Source of the DNA: an uncultured Clostridia bacterium
GTDB taxonomy: Bacteria; Bacillota; Clostridia; TANB77; CAG-508
Assembly: GCA_947628085.1 (NCBI GenBank)
Contig: CANQYM010000003.1
Coordinates: 1-64,000 of the forward strand
Direction: 5' to 3'
DNA length: 64,000 nucleotides
The position numbers were made by a program, and so were the translations under genes. Shown here one piece after another: positions 10,066 to 19,890 of this stretch. The first letter of the stretch is position 1; each line of letters begins with the position of its first letter. The notes below the pieces were generated by a model. It was not told the DNA's origin. It searched no databases and worked only from the letters and a program-made list of their open reading frames with translations.

Positions 10066-11049
10066 ATGGTCGATAGATATAATCATCTAAATACATATTT
10101 AAAAGAAAAATTTGGCGAAAGAACTTTAAAAATTTGTATAGATGCTGGCTTTACTTGTCCAAATCGAGATGGAACAAAATCAACTGCTGGTTGCATTTTT
10201 TGTACTGGGCAAGGTTCTGGCGAACATATAAAAAACTTTGTTTTAAATAATTCAAATGAAACTTTTGCTATAAATAATTCTTTAGAAAATCAAGTTCAAA
10301 ATATAAAATTTCAAATTGATACTTATTTTAATTCTTATAAGTCAAAAAGAGCAAATAAATTTATCGCATATTTTCAAAATTTTACAAACACTTACGACAC
10401 TATTCAAAATTTAAAATTAAAATACGATTCTGTTTTAGAATATGATAAAATTGTAGCCTTAGATATAGCCACTCGCCCAGATTGCATAAATGAAGATATT
10501 TGCAAATTAATTGTTTCTTATAAAAACAAGCTTTATGTTTTAGTTGAGCTTGGACTTCAAACTTCAAATGATTCCACTGGCAAATTAATAAATAGATGTT
10601 ATTCTTCAAATGATTTTACAAATGCTGTTCAACTTTTAAATAAATATAATATTGATGTAGTAGCTCACATAATGATTGGCCTTCCAAATGAAAGTTCTGA
10701 AGATTTAAAAAACACAGTAAATTTTTTAAATTTGCATAATATTCAAGGATTAAAAATTCATTCTACTTATGCAAATACTGCTTTAGAAAAAATGTATATT
10801 CAAAATGAATATACACCAATTACTTTAGATTATTACATAGAGCAAGCATGTTTCGTTCTAACACATATAAATCCAAATATTATAATTCATAAACTTTCTG
10901 GAGACGCTCCAAAGGATTTACTTGTTGCTCCAGAATGGAATAGTCATAAAAAATGGATTTTAAATGGAATAGATAAATATATGAAAATTAATAATTTATA
11001 TCAAGGAAAATATTTTAAGTTAGGAGGTTCTTATGGAAATAGTAGATAG
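10066..11049 (+). CDS. TIGR01212-like (YtqA) radical SAM protein
   Basis: RTLKICIDAGFTCPNRDGTKSTAGCIFCTGQGSGEH. Confidence 0.9.
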   Translation: MVDRYNHLNTYLKEKFGERTLKICIDAGFTCPNRDGTKSTAGCIFCTGQGSGEHIKNFVLNNSNETFAINNSLENQVQNIKFQIDTYFNSYKSKRANKFIAYFQNFTNTYDTIQNLKLKYDSVLEYDKIVALDIATRPDCINEDICKLIVSYKNKLYVLVELGLQTSNDSTGKLINRCYSSNDFTNAVQLLNKYNIDVVAHIMIGLPNESSEDLKNTVNFLNLHNIQGLKIHSTYANTALEKMYIQNEYTPITLDYYIEQACFVLTHINPNIIIHKLSGDAPKDLLVAPEWNSHKKWILNGIDKYMKINNLYQGKYFKLGGSYGNSR

Positions 11050-11536
11050 GTTTGATAAGAAAAGATTTCCACTAAACAAAACCAGTGAGAGGCATGATAA
11101 AGTTCCTGGTGAATACAGGCTTTCTGTTCATGTTTGGATTATTAACAGCAATGGTGAATTTCTATTACAAAAAAGAAGTCCTAAAAAGAAAAAATACCCT
11201 AATTGTTGGGCTATGCATGGTGGAGGAGTTGATGCTGGAGAAAATACTGTTGAAGCAGGAATTAGAGAATGCCAAGAAGAAATTGGAGTTACATTAGATA
11301 AAGATGACTTTGAATTTCTTTTATCATTTAGGCATAATCCTCTTGCTTTTGTTGATGTATATCTTGTTAAAAAAGACGTTGATTTAAAAGATTTAGTATT
11401 AGAACCTAAAGAAGTTTGTGATGCAAAATGGTACACTATGGATGAAATGGAATCTATGATTAAAAATGGCGAAATGGCTTCAATTGTTTGCAATTATTTT
11501 GATATGTTTAAAAAAGTAATACATAATGAATTATAA
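11033..11536 (+). CDS. NUDIX hydrolase
   Basis: Nudix box GGGVDAGENTVEAGIRECQEEIGV; overlaps the upstream CDS by 17 nt. Confidence 0.92.
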   Translation: MEIVDRFDKKRFPLNKTSERHDKVPGEYRLSVHVWIINSNGEFLLQKRSPKKKKYPNCWAMHGGGVDAGENTVEAGIRECQEEIGVTLDKDDFEFLLSFRHNPLAFVDVYLVKKDVDLKDLVLEPKEVCDAKWYTMDEMESMIKNGEMASIVCNYFDMFKKVIHNEL

Positions 11537-12442
11537 TTTTTTAAGCTTTGCTATGAAAAAACCTTCATATAATTCATTTGGGCACACGCAAAGTGTGCCT
11601 TTTATTTTTGTTGGTAGGGTTTGTAAGATTTCTATTCCTTCCAAATTAATTGGAACAACATCTATTTTTTCTTCCTTCATAACTTTTGAAATTATTTCTT
11701 CATTTTCTGCACTTAAAATAGAACAAGTTGAATATACCATTTCTTGTCCTTTTTTTAGTATTTTTATAGCTTTCTTTAGAAGTGTATATTGTGATTTTGT
11801 AGATTTTTCTATAAGTTTTTCTGTAAAATATTTTTCTAAATTTTTATTATTTATATTTAAAGTTCCACTTCCACTACATGGTGCATCTAATAAAATTTGG
11901 TCAAAAGAGAAAAAGTCATCAATTTGTCTAGAATCCTTTTGCATAATATAAACACAAGTTGCACCTTGCTTTTGTACATTATATTTTAACTTTTCTATTC
12001 TAACATTATTCATTTCACAAGCTGTAATATGTGATTTATTATTTGTTAAAGCTGCAATTTGAGTTGTTTTTCCTCCTGGAGCTGCTGTCATATCTAAAAT
12101 ATCTGTGTTTTCTTTTGGTGATAATATAATAGGTGGTAACATTGAAGATAAACTTTGAAGATATATTTCTCCATTTTTGTAAATATCTAAATTTTCTATG
12201 CTCTCTTCTTTTGCATCAGATAATATAAAAGCTTCCTTGCTCCATTTTACTTTTTCATATTTTATATTATTTTCTTCTAAAACTTTTTCGATATTTAAAA
12301 TATTAGATTTTAAAGTATTAACTCTAAAAGTAACTTTTCTTTCTTTACTATATCCTTCTAATATTTTTTTTACATCTTCGCTGTTATATTGGTTATTTAA
12401 ATAGTTTATTAAAAAACTTGGTATATTTTCTTCTAAAAACAT
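11531..12442 (-). CDS. RsmB/NOL1-NOP2-like RNA m5C methyltransferase
   Basis: MTAAPGGKTTQIA, LDAPCSGSGT, VYSTCSI. Confidence 0.9.
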   Translation of the reverse strand: MFLEENIPSFLINYLNNQYNSEDVKKILEGYSKERKVTFRVNTLKSNILNIEKVLEENNIKYEKVKWSKEAFILSDAKEESIENLDIYKNGEIYLQSLSSMLPPIILSPKENTDILDMTAAPGGKTTQIAALTNNKSHITACEMNNVRIEKLKYNVQKQGATCVYIMQKDSRQIDDFFSFDQILLDAPCSGSGTLNINNKNLEKYFTEKLIEKSTKSQYTLLKKAIKILKKGQEMVYSTCSILSAENEEIISKVMKEEKIDVVPINLEGIEILQTLPTKIKGTLCVCPNELYEGFFIAKLKKL

Positions 12443-12597
12443 ATTTTACCTCTTATATTTAATCTATATATTTTAGTTTAAATCCACATAGCTTAAATTA
12501 CATAATAAAATTTTATATTATATTATCATAATACTTCTTAATTTTAAACTTTTTAAAAGGGAAAAGTCGAAGACATGAATATCTCCGACCCTGTGCT

Positions 12598-12807
12598 TCA
12601 ATCGTCAAGCTTTCCCTTCACCAGTTTGTAGAGGAGCGGATAGATAACCTCAAGTTCATCAAGCATCTGCCTAACTTCTTTGGCGGTTTTTCCTTCCTCC
12701 TTTGCGATTTCTTCGATGTCATAGCCCTCAAGCAGTTGAGATGCTATTCGACCAAGTCGCATGAGCCTCTTCAACGTTTCCTTATCGTACTCCCGTTTGT
12801 CTGGCAT
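12598..12807 (-). CDS. Small orphan protein (69 aa), possible HTH-like helical protein
   Basis: Strong SD GGAGGTGAGAACATG; G+C-rich codon usage; segment DIEEIAKEEGKTAKEVRQMLDEL. Confidence 0.75.
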   Translation of the reverse strand: MPDKREYDKETLKRLMRLGRIASQLLEGYDIEEIAKEEGKTAKEVRQMLDELEVIYPLLYKLVKGKLDD

Positions 12808-12823
12808 GTTCTCACCTCCAATG

Positions 12824-12836
12824 AAGAACAGTTCTT
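12824..12836. promoter_or_regulatory. Operator-like 13-bp palindrome upstream of the 69-aa ORF
   Basis: AAGAAC-A-GTTCTT just 5' of the SD of 12598..12807. Confidence 0.4.
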
Positions 12837-13052
12837 AGGGTGGTAACTGGTGAACATATGTCATAAAGACATTTTTATTTTAGCATATTTTTTCTGATTT
12901 TACTAGTCCTTTTATATTATTCCTTGATATTTAGCGTTTTTTCTTTACTTTTTTTTAAGTTTCTAATCGCTTTTCTAACTTCCGAAAAATTGAAAAAAAT
13001 CTCAAAATATGGTATAATATTTATATTACAAATAGAAAGGGAGGACCCAACC

Positions 13053-13283
13053 ATGTACAGCAACAACGACAACATCGGCTACCGAGACGAAAAGTACCCT
13101 GCAACTCTTTCTGTTGGCGGTTTCTACACGCGCACCCAGGCTGAGGCCTGCAAACGTGAGCAGGAAGCCATCATGAGAAGCTCGCGGAGCACGGTCGACA
13201 TCATCGTCACCATCCACGAAATTCCCGGTCAGCCGGATAGGTACTACGTCCACAACACCTCCAGCTACAAGCGTTACTGCTAA
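13053..13283 (+). CDS. Small orphan protein (76 aa), start MYSNNDNIGYRDEKY
   Basis: SD GGGAGG upstream of ATG 13053; G+C-rich codons; the 119-aa ORF-track start lies in AT-rich non-coding sequence. Confidence 0.75.
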   Translation: MYSNNDNIGYRDEKYPATLSVGGFYTRTQAEACKREQEAIMRSSRSTVDIIVTIHEIPGQPDRYYVHNTSSYKRYC

Positions 13284-13334
13284 AAACTGGAACGGACGTA
13301 AGTCCTTATCTCCCTAAAAGGGCAAACAAGCCCC

Positions 13335-13370
13335 CTGGTGGTAGTCTATTACCACCAGTTTTTATTTTTT
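13335..13370 (+). terminator. Rho-independent terminator of the 76-aa ORF
   Basis: CTGGTGGTA-gtctat-TACCACCAG followed by TTTTTATTTTTT. Confidence 0.9.
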
Positions 13371-13382
13371 ATTTAAAATTTT

Positions 13383-14486
13383 TTATATTTCTATTCTTAA
13401 TTTTTCTCCTGTAAATATTAAATTTACATTTTGTATATTATTAAGTTTAGCAATTTCCTTAATAGTAGTTTTAAATTTTATAGCAAGTTTGCTTAAAGTA
13501 TCTCCTCTTTTTACTGTATAAATAATATGATTGCAGTCATATAAGTTATCATCTTGCATATTACTATTTATAGGTACTATTATTTTTTGATTAGGAAAAA
13601 TAAGATTAGGATTACTAATATTATTTAAAGATACTAATTCTTTTACTGTTGTGCCATATTTACGAGCAATTTGGCTTAAAGTATTTCCCTTTTTAACAAT
13701 ATATGTAGTATCTTTACTAGGATTTTGTGTGTTTTCTTTTTCTGGAACTTCTGGTTCTGGCTTTTCCGTTTCTGGAGTTTCTGGAATTTCTGCATTATTT
13801 GATAAAAGTATATTTTCTGTAAAATTATCTCTATCAACTAATCCTTCAATTCCATTTACTTTTCCGCTACTTGTATATTGAAATCCATCCCAAAATTCCC
13901 AATTAGTACTCCTTGGCACTTCTACTCCATATTCTGCAATCCAAAGTGGATACTTTAGAGCTAGATTTTTTCCAAAAACATTTTTTGCATTTGATGCATC
14001 ACTATATATTATTACCTCTTTTCCTGTAAGCTCTATTACCCTTTGCAGAAATGCTTCTGAAATATTATTAATTTGTTCTATATTTAAATTTCCAAATTGT
14101 TCAAAGTCCATTGCAAGCTTACAATCTGGCTCAGTATTAGAAATTGTTGAAACAAAAAAATCTGCTTGCTTTATTGCCTCTTCTTCACTTCTAGCTGTTA
14201 AAAAATGATAAAAACCAACTTGGAGTCCGTTTGCTTTTGCATTCTCATAATTTATTTTAAAATAAGCATCAACAATGCTATTTCCTTGACTAGATTTTAT
14301 ATATACAATATTTATTCCATTTGCTTTTACTTCGCTATAATTAATATAACCTTGCCAATTACTAACATCTATACCATTGTAAATTGTACTGCTTGATGCT
14401 ACTGTGGCAAGTACACTAACTGGTAAAAACATTAATACTAGCAAGGTTATACTTAAAATTTTTAACTTCACTTTAATCACCTCCAA
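13383..14486 (-). CDS. GH25 lysozyme-like cell-wall hydrolase with two LysM repeats
   Basis: [33 protein letters not shown]...; Lys[28 protein letters not shown] and [19 protein letters not shown]. Confidence 0.93.
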   Translation of the reverse strand: MEVIKVKLKILSITLLVLMFLPVSVLATVASSSTIYNGIDVSNWQGYINYSEVKANGINIVYIKSSQGNSIVDAYFKINYENAKANGLQVGFYHFLTARSEEEAIKQADFFVSTISNTEPDCKLAMDFEQFGNLNIEQINNISEAFLQRVIELTGKEVIIYSDASNAKNVFGKNLALKYPLWIAEYGVEVPRSTNWEFWDGFQYTSSGKVNGIEGLVDRDNFTENILLSNNAEIPETPETEKPEPEVPEKENTQNPSKDTTYIVKKGNTLSQIARKYGTTVKELVSLNNISNPNLIFPNQKIIVPINSNMQDDNLYDCNHIIYTVKRGDTLSKLAIKFKTTIKEIAKLNNIQNVNLIFTGEKLRIEI

Positions 14487-14576
14487 TCTCTTCTTTATAG
14501 TATGATTGAAGGGTTTAGTATGAAACTTGTTTATTATTTCTTAGCTTTCTTATTACTAAAATTTTATAATTTTTTT

Positions 14577-15203
14577 CTATTTTGTTCCAAAAATTCTATC
14601 TCCTGCATCTCCTAAACCTGGAACAATATAGCCATTTTCATTTAGTTTTTCATCAATTGATGTTGTATAAATATCTACATCTGGATGAACTTCTTGCATT
14701 CTTTTTATTCCTTCTGGTGCTGCTATTATACATAAGAATTTTAATTTTTTTGCACCACTTTCTTTTAAGCTTGTAATAGCATCTATTCCTGAACCACCTG
14801 TTGCAAGCATTGGATCTAATACTATTACTTCTCTTTTATCTAAATCTTTTGGTGTTTTATAATAATATTTTACTGGTTTTAAAGTTTCTTCATTTCTATA
14901 CATTCCAATATGACCAATTTTTGCATTGGGCATTACTTTTATAAGCCCATCTAACATTCCTGTTCCAGCTCTTAATATTGGTATAAAAGCATATTTATCT
15001 TCATCTAGTTTTTTTCCTGTCATCTTGCAAATTGGTGTTTCTATTTCTTTATTCTCAAGATTTGCATCTTTCATTGCCTCATAGCAAAGTAGAGTAGATA
15101 GTTCCCCAATAAGTTCTCTAAATTCTTTTGTTCCTGTTCTTTTATCTCTAAGTATTGTTAATTTGTGTTCAACTAATGGATGATTTAATTTGATAACTGC
15201 CAT
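14577..15203 (-). CDS. upp: Uracil phosphoribosyltransferase
   Basis: [55 protein letters not shown]. Confidence 0.96.
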   Translation of the reverse strand: MAVIKLNHPLVEHKLTILRDKRTGTKEFRELIGELSTLLCYEAMKDANLENKEIETPICKMTGKKLDEDKYAFIPILRAGTGMLDGLIKVMPNAKIGHIGMYRNEETLKPVKYYYKTPKDLDKREVIVLDPMLATGGSGIDAITSLKESGAKKLKFLCIIAAPEGIKRMQEVHPDVDIYTTSIDEKLNENGYIVPGLGDAGDRIFGTK

Positions 15204-15257
15204 TTTTAATACCTTTCTTATAATAAATATAAGCCTTTCTTTTTATAAAATTTTAAA

Positions 15258-18200
15258 TTAAAATCCTATTCTTTTCTTGGACTCTTCAGCTTTTATTTCT
15301 GATACATCCTCTTCTTCAAATGTAAGTAGTCTTTCCATATCTGTAATTTCTCTTGTTTTTCTTGCATGTTCTATAATAATTTTTTGAACTAAATTTTCTA
15401 CAAATCTACCATTACCAAAATTTTCTACTTCTTTTGCTTTTCTCAAAATGTTCTCAACTTTAGCTCTTGCTTGTTTACTTGATTTAAAGCCTTTATCTTT
15501 AACTTTTTTATCATAAATTTTTAATAATTCTTCCAAAGTATAATCTTCAAAGTTTATTTCATATCCAACTCTAGATTTTAATCCGGGATTTAAATCTCTA
15601 AATTTTCTCATTTCTTCAGTGTAGCCAGCAAATATTATTATAAGTCTTCCTTGGTAATCTTCCATTGCCTTTAAAAGAGTTGCTACACATTCTGCAGAGT
15701 AACTTGCATTTGTTCCATTATGTTCCATTATTGCATAAGCTTCATCTATAAATAGAACGCCATCTAAAGCACTTTCAATTACTGCTTGCGTTTTTGGACC
15801 TGTTTGTCCTAAAAATTCACCAATTAAATCTTGTGATTGAACTTCAACTAATTTGTTATTTTTTATATATCCTAAATTATAATAAATTTCTGCTAATAGT
15901 CTTGCCACTGTTGTTTTTCCAGTTCCCGCATTTCCTTTAAAAATCATATGCATATTAAAATCTGGAACACGATTTAATTTTTTGTTTAGTTCTATAATTG
16001 AAACAAATCCATCTAGAGTTTCTTTTACTTTTTCAAGACCAATTAAAGAATTCATTTCTTCTAAAATTTCATCAACTGTACGAGCCTTATCTTTTTTAGT
16101 TTCATTATATATTTCAACATCTTTATTTGTTATAATTTTAAGATTATTTTCATCTTCACAGTTTCCAGCATGTGTTACAACTAATCTATCAAATAAATTC
16201 ATAACAAATCTAGCATTTCCAAAGTTTCTTCCAATTTTGTTTTTCATAATAATTTTTTCAATTTTAGAAATTACGCCATCTTCTAAAGTAAATTCATTTT
16301 CTTTTACTTCATTATTAAAAATTTGAACTAATTCTTTTTGTGAAAAATCTGGAAATTCTAATTCATAACCTATTCTTGACATTAATCCTTGGTTACAATT
16401 TATAAAATCGTTCATTTCTTTAGTGTAGCCTGCAAATATTACTATTAATCTATTTTTATATAAATCCATAGCTCTACATATTGTTGCCATACATTCAGCT
16501 GGATAATTTGAAGAATTTCCACCTTTACTTGCCATAATAGTATGAGCTTCATCTATAAACAAAACTCCATCTAATGCACTATCTATTATTGCTTGAGTTT
16601 TTGGTGCAGTTTCTCCTAGGTGACTTCCAATTAAATCTTTACTGCTAACTTCAACAATTTTATTTTCACTAACAAATCCCAATTGATAGAAAAGTTCTGC
16701 AAGAAGTCTTGCTATTGTTGTTTTTCCTGTTCCAGAGTTTCCTTTAAATATCATGTTAAGATTAGCAAATCCTTCTACATTAATTTTTTTGCTGTAATCT
16801 AAATATTTTAAAAGCTCATTTATTTTATCTTTAACATCTGTTAGACCTACCAAAGAATTGATATCTTTCATTATTTCATTTATTTCTCTTGCATCATCTT
16901 TTTTTGGTACATCTTTCTTTTCAAAAGAATTATTTATGCTTAAAAGTTTAAATTTATTAAATACAATTTCATAATAAAGTTTATCTATGTAAGCATATTC
17001 ATCCATTGTTTCTGGATTATATGTGTTTTCAATATACTTTTCTAAATCTTCTAAAAATTCTTTACTTGGTTTCATTATGTTATTTAACTTTTGAACAATT
17101 TTATCTTTAATAATTTGAGAGCTAAAACCATCTATGTATATTTTTTTATTTACTACTGAACTTTCTATTGAAGGATGTTTTTGGGTTACATCTTTAAAAA
17201 CATCTTCACATTCAACAAATATACTTATAGATTTAGGATTTCTTGAATTATATTTTTCTATTGCAGTTAATAATCCTTCTAGTCTATATTCATTTAAATT
17301 TTTTGTTTTTCCTAAGTTTTCAAAAACTAAAAGGTCATTTTTAGAATACATTGATTCTACTTGCATAATCATATCACAAGAATCTTTTGTTCTTTTAACT
17401 AGCATTTCTGTATCTACCCATAAAGTTGGTTTATTTGTTATATAGTTAAAAGTTCTAGCATATTTGTTTATAATATTAATTACTTTATCTGATATAATAT
17501 TATTTTTTGTATATAATGCAATATTAAAATGAATATATGGTAAATCTTCATTAAAATAATAATTTCTTATATATGTAAGAATTGATATAATTTCTTCTTT
17601 TTCTCTATCTCCACACTCTAATGCTTGAACAGCATGTACATATTGATTATAATAAGAAACTCTAAACTCACTTTCTTTAAATTCTCTTTTTTCAAGTATT
17701 TTATTTATTAATTCTTGTTCTGACAAATTATTTTGTGAGCATAAATATCTAATATAAACAGCAAGCTCAATTGGGGATTTATCAAAAATATATGAGAAAT
17801 TGCCTTCTAATTTTACTTCTTTTACGTCAAATGTTCTTTCTATTCCTTTATTTGAAAAATAATCATTTAAGTTGTTGAAAAATGAATTATTTTTTACATT
17901 ATAGTCTATTGTTTTATATGTTACTTTTTCATCATCAATGCTTTCTATCATAATGCTGTTTGAAACAAGTATCATTTCTGCTCCAACAACATCTATTGAA
18001 TTAGTTATATAAGTATTTACCATATTAGCAATTGAATCTATTAAGTAATCATCATTTGCATAATTTTGAAGCTTTTCACCGCTTAACATATCATATACTT
18101 TTCTTAGATTAAATTTATTATCTACAGCACATTTATTTATATATGCAACTAATTTAAATGGGCATGAATTGCAACTTGCATTACAATATGTGCATTTGGC

Positions 18201-18515
18201 TTTTAAACTTGTTTCTAAATTATTTAAATTTAATCTCCAAGTATTTCTATATTCATTTAATGTATAACCTACATAAGTTAAAAATATTTTTTCTAACAAG
18301 TTATCTGAATCATCAAAATTTTTAGCACATAATTTTAAATATGATAAATCTAATATATTTGTAGGTTTAGTAATTTCTTTTTCATTTTCTACAATAGTTT
18401 CATTAATCATAGAATATGTTAATAAATTCGTGTCATAAATATATTTTACTAAGTTAATTTCTTTTTTTGTAAGTTTATCTTTTAGAAATAAAATAAAATT
18501 CTCTGTTTCGTCCAT
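15258..18515 (-). CDS. Tandem AAA+ (SpoVK/CbbX-like) ATPase, 1085 aa
   Basis: Two Walker A (GNSGTGKTT, GNAGTGKTT) and two Walker B (GVLFIDEA) motifs; N-terminal cysteine cluster CTYCNASCNSC. Confidence 0.92.
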   Translation of the reverse strand: MDETENFILFLKDKLTKKEINLVKYIYDTNLLTYSMINETIVENEKEITKPTNILDLSYLKLCAKNFDDSDNLLEKIFLTYVGYTLNEYRNTWRLNLNNLETSLKAKCTYCNASCNSCPFKLVAYINKCAVDNKFNLRKVYDMLSGEKLQNYANDDYLIDSIANMVNTYITNSIDVVGAEMILVSNSIMIESIDDEKVTYKTIDYNVKNNSFFNNLNDYFSNKGIERTFDVKEVKLEGNFSYIFDKSPIELAVYIRYLCSQNNLSEQELINKILEKREFKESEFRVSYYNQYVHAVQALECGDREKEEIISILTYIRNYYFNEDLPYIHFNIALYTKNNIISDKVINIINKYARTFNYITNKPTLWVDTEMLVKRTKDSCDMIMQVESMYSKNDLLVFENLGKTKNLNEYRLEGLLTAIEKYNSRNPKSISIFVECEDVFKDVTQKHPSIESSVVNKKIYIDGFSSQIIKDKIVQKLNNIMKPSKEFLEDLEKYIENTYNPETMDEYAYIDKLYYEIVFNKFKLLSINNSFEKKDVPKKDDAREINEIMKDINSLVGLTDVKDKINELLKYLDYSKKINVEGFANLNMIFKGNSGTGKTTIARLLAELFYQLGFVSENKIVEVSSKDLIGSHLGETAPKTQAIIDSALDGVLFIDEAHTIMASKGGNSSNYPAECMATICRAMDLYKNRLIVIFAGYTKEMNDFINCNQGLMSRIGYELEFPDFSQKELVQIFNNEVKENEFTLEDGVISKIEKIIMKNKIGRNFGNARFVMNLFDRLVVTHAGNCEDENNLKIITNKDVEIYNETKKDKARTVDEILEEMNSLIGLEKVKETLDGFVSIIELNKKLNRVPDFNMHMIFKGNAGTGKTTVARLLAEIYYNLGYIKNNKLVEVQSQDLIGEFLGQTGPKTQAVIESALDGVLFIDEAYAIMEHNGTNASYSAECVATLLKAMEDYQGRLIIIFAGYTEEMRKFRDLNPGLKSRVGYEINFEDYTLEELLKIYDKKVKDKGFKSSKQARAKVENILRKAKEVENFGNGRFVENLVQKIIIEHARKTREITDMERLLTFEEEDVSEIKAEESKKRIGF

Positions 18516-18546
18516 TTAAACCTCTTTTCCTTTAATCATTTGAATA

Positions 18547-19878
18547 TTAAAAATTATTTTCTATAGCTTCTGTAATTGCTCTTATATAGCTTTCTTTTTC
18601 ATCTCTTATAATGTTTAAATCATTTTTTATATAACCAAGCTCAATTTGATAACATTCAATTCCTTGATTTGAATTATAATATTCATTTTTTGAATAAGCT
18701 TTATTTCTTCCATCAACATAAGCTCCAGTTGCTATTCCTCCAACTTCTCTTATAGTGTATAGATATGGCGTATCTAAACTTATGTTATATGGTTCATATC
18801 CTTTTTTATTTGCTGTATTTTCAAGTTCTTTTATTACAGATTTTGTATAGTTTCGCACATAAACTCCATCTGCTTCTTTAAAAGAATTATTATTTGAATA
18901 ATTAATGCTTGAATATTCTTTTATTTTTGTTGCCATTTCTTTTGCAAAATTTAAGTTTGATTTACTTGGAGAATAAATTTCAAATCCATTTAATCCCCTA
19001 ACTCCATTATTTATGTGGAAAGAAATCATAAGTTTTGCTTTTGACTTACATGCAATTGTTATTCTTCCGTTTTCATCATACATATTTGTTTCTGTAAAAG
19101 TACTGCTGTTTTCATCATCTCTAGTTAGTTTAACTTTGTATCCCGCTTTTTCTAAACTTTCTTTTAAGCTTTTTGCATAGTCTAAAGCTACATCTGCTTC
19201 TGTAATAGGTCCAGCATTTTCGCCTTGATCTTTTCCACCGTGTCCTGCATCTATAATTATATCATATATATTATCAGGAAGATTTGTATCTTGTAAATTT
19301 ATTTTTAAAAAATTATAGTTTTCATTATTAATTTCTTCTTTTAAAAACTCTATATTTGCCTTTCTATTTTTTCCATCTTTTGTTGTTGTGTAATATTCAA
19401 TATTTCCATAGTTCGAAGTATTAATAAAAGAATAATATTTTGGTTCTGTACTATTATTTAATTTAAGTCTTAATAAACAATAATATTCTTCGTTTTCTAA
19501 GTTATCTATTATAATTCCTGAATTTATTTCTATATCTGAAGAAAATTTTAATTTACTATCTTCTAAACTATAGTTTAATGTATATTCTTCTTCATATTCA
19601 CTGCCATCTGTTATTACTAATTTTGCACCTTCAAAATTATCTTTGCTAATGTTATTTACTTCACCACTTAAATTTAAAGCTCTTCCATAAGTATAGATTT
19701 CTGTTACATTAGCTAATCTTGTTTGTACTCTGTTAATAATATTTTGCTCGCTTTCTTCTTTTTCCATGTGTGGTATTTGTTTTTTCACAGTTATTGAAAT
19801 GCCAAAGCAAACACCTATAATTACTAATATTATTATTACAAGCTTAAATATTTTATTTACCATAGGTTTTAACACCAT
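18547..19878 (-). CDS. N-acetylmuramoyl-L-alanine amidase (Amidase_3) with N-terminal anchor
   Basis: IIIDAGHGGKDQGENAG, SFHINNG, QIELGYIKND. Confidence 0.93.
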   Translation of the reverse strand: MVLKPMVNKIFKLVIIILVIIGVCFGISITVKKQIPHMEKEESEQNIINRVQTRLANVTEIYTYGRALNLSGEVNNISKDNFEGAKLVITDGSEYEEEYTLNYSLEDSKLKFSSDIEINSGIIIDNLENEEYYCLLRLKLNNSTEPKYYSFINTSNYGNIEYYTTTKDGKNRKANIEFLKEEINNENYNFLKINLQDTNLPDNIYDIIIDAGHGGKDQGENAGPITEADVALDYAKSLKESLEKAGYKVKLTRDDENSSTFTETNMYDENGRITIACKSKAKLMISFHINNGVRGLNGFEIYSPSKSNLNFAKEMATKIKEYSSINYSNNNSFKEADGVYVRNYTKSVIKELENTANKKGYEPYNISLDTPYLYTIREVGGIATGAYVDGRNKAYSKNEYYNSNQGIECYQIELGYIKNDLNIIRDEKESYIRAITEAIENNF

Positions 19879-19890
19879 CCATTTTATTTT

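Noticed and set aside
13026-13253. 75-aa minus-strand ORF in the G+C-rich island
   Set aside because: Antisense to the well-supported 76-aa plus-strand gene; no SD; a by-product of high G+C content.
12924-13283. 119-aa version of the plus-strand ORF starting at 12924
   Set aside because: The first ~43 residues are in AT-rich sequence with promoter-like character; the strong SD and composition shift place the start at 13053.
15258-18515. Type VII secretion locus (EccA-like AAA+)
   Set aside because: No EssC/WXG100-like genes nearby; neighbours are upp and an amidase, so only the AAA+ family call is supported.
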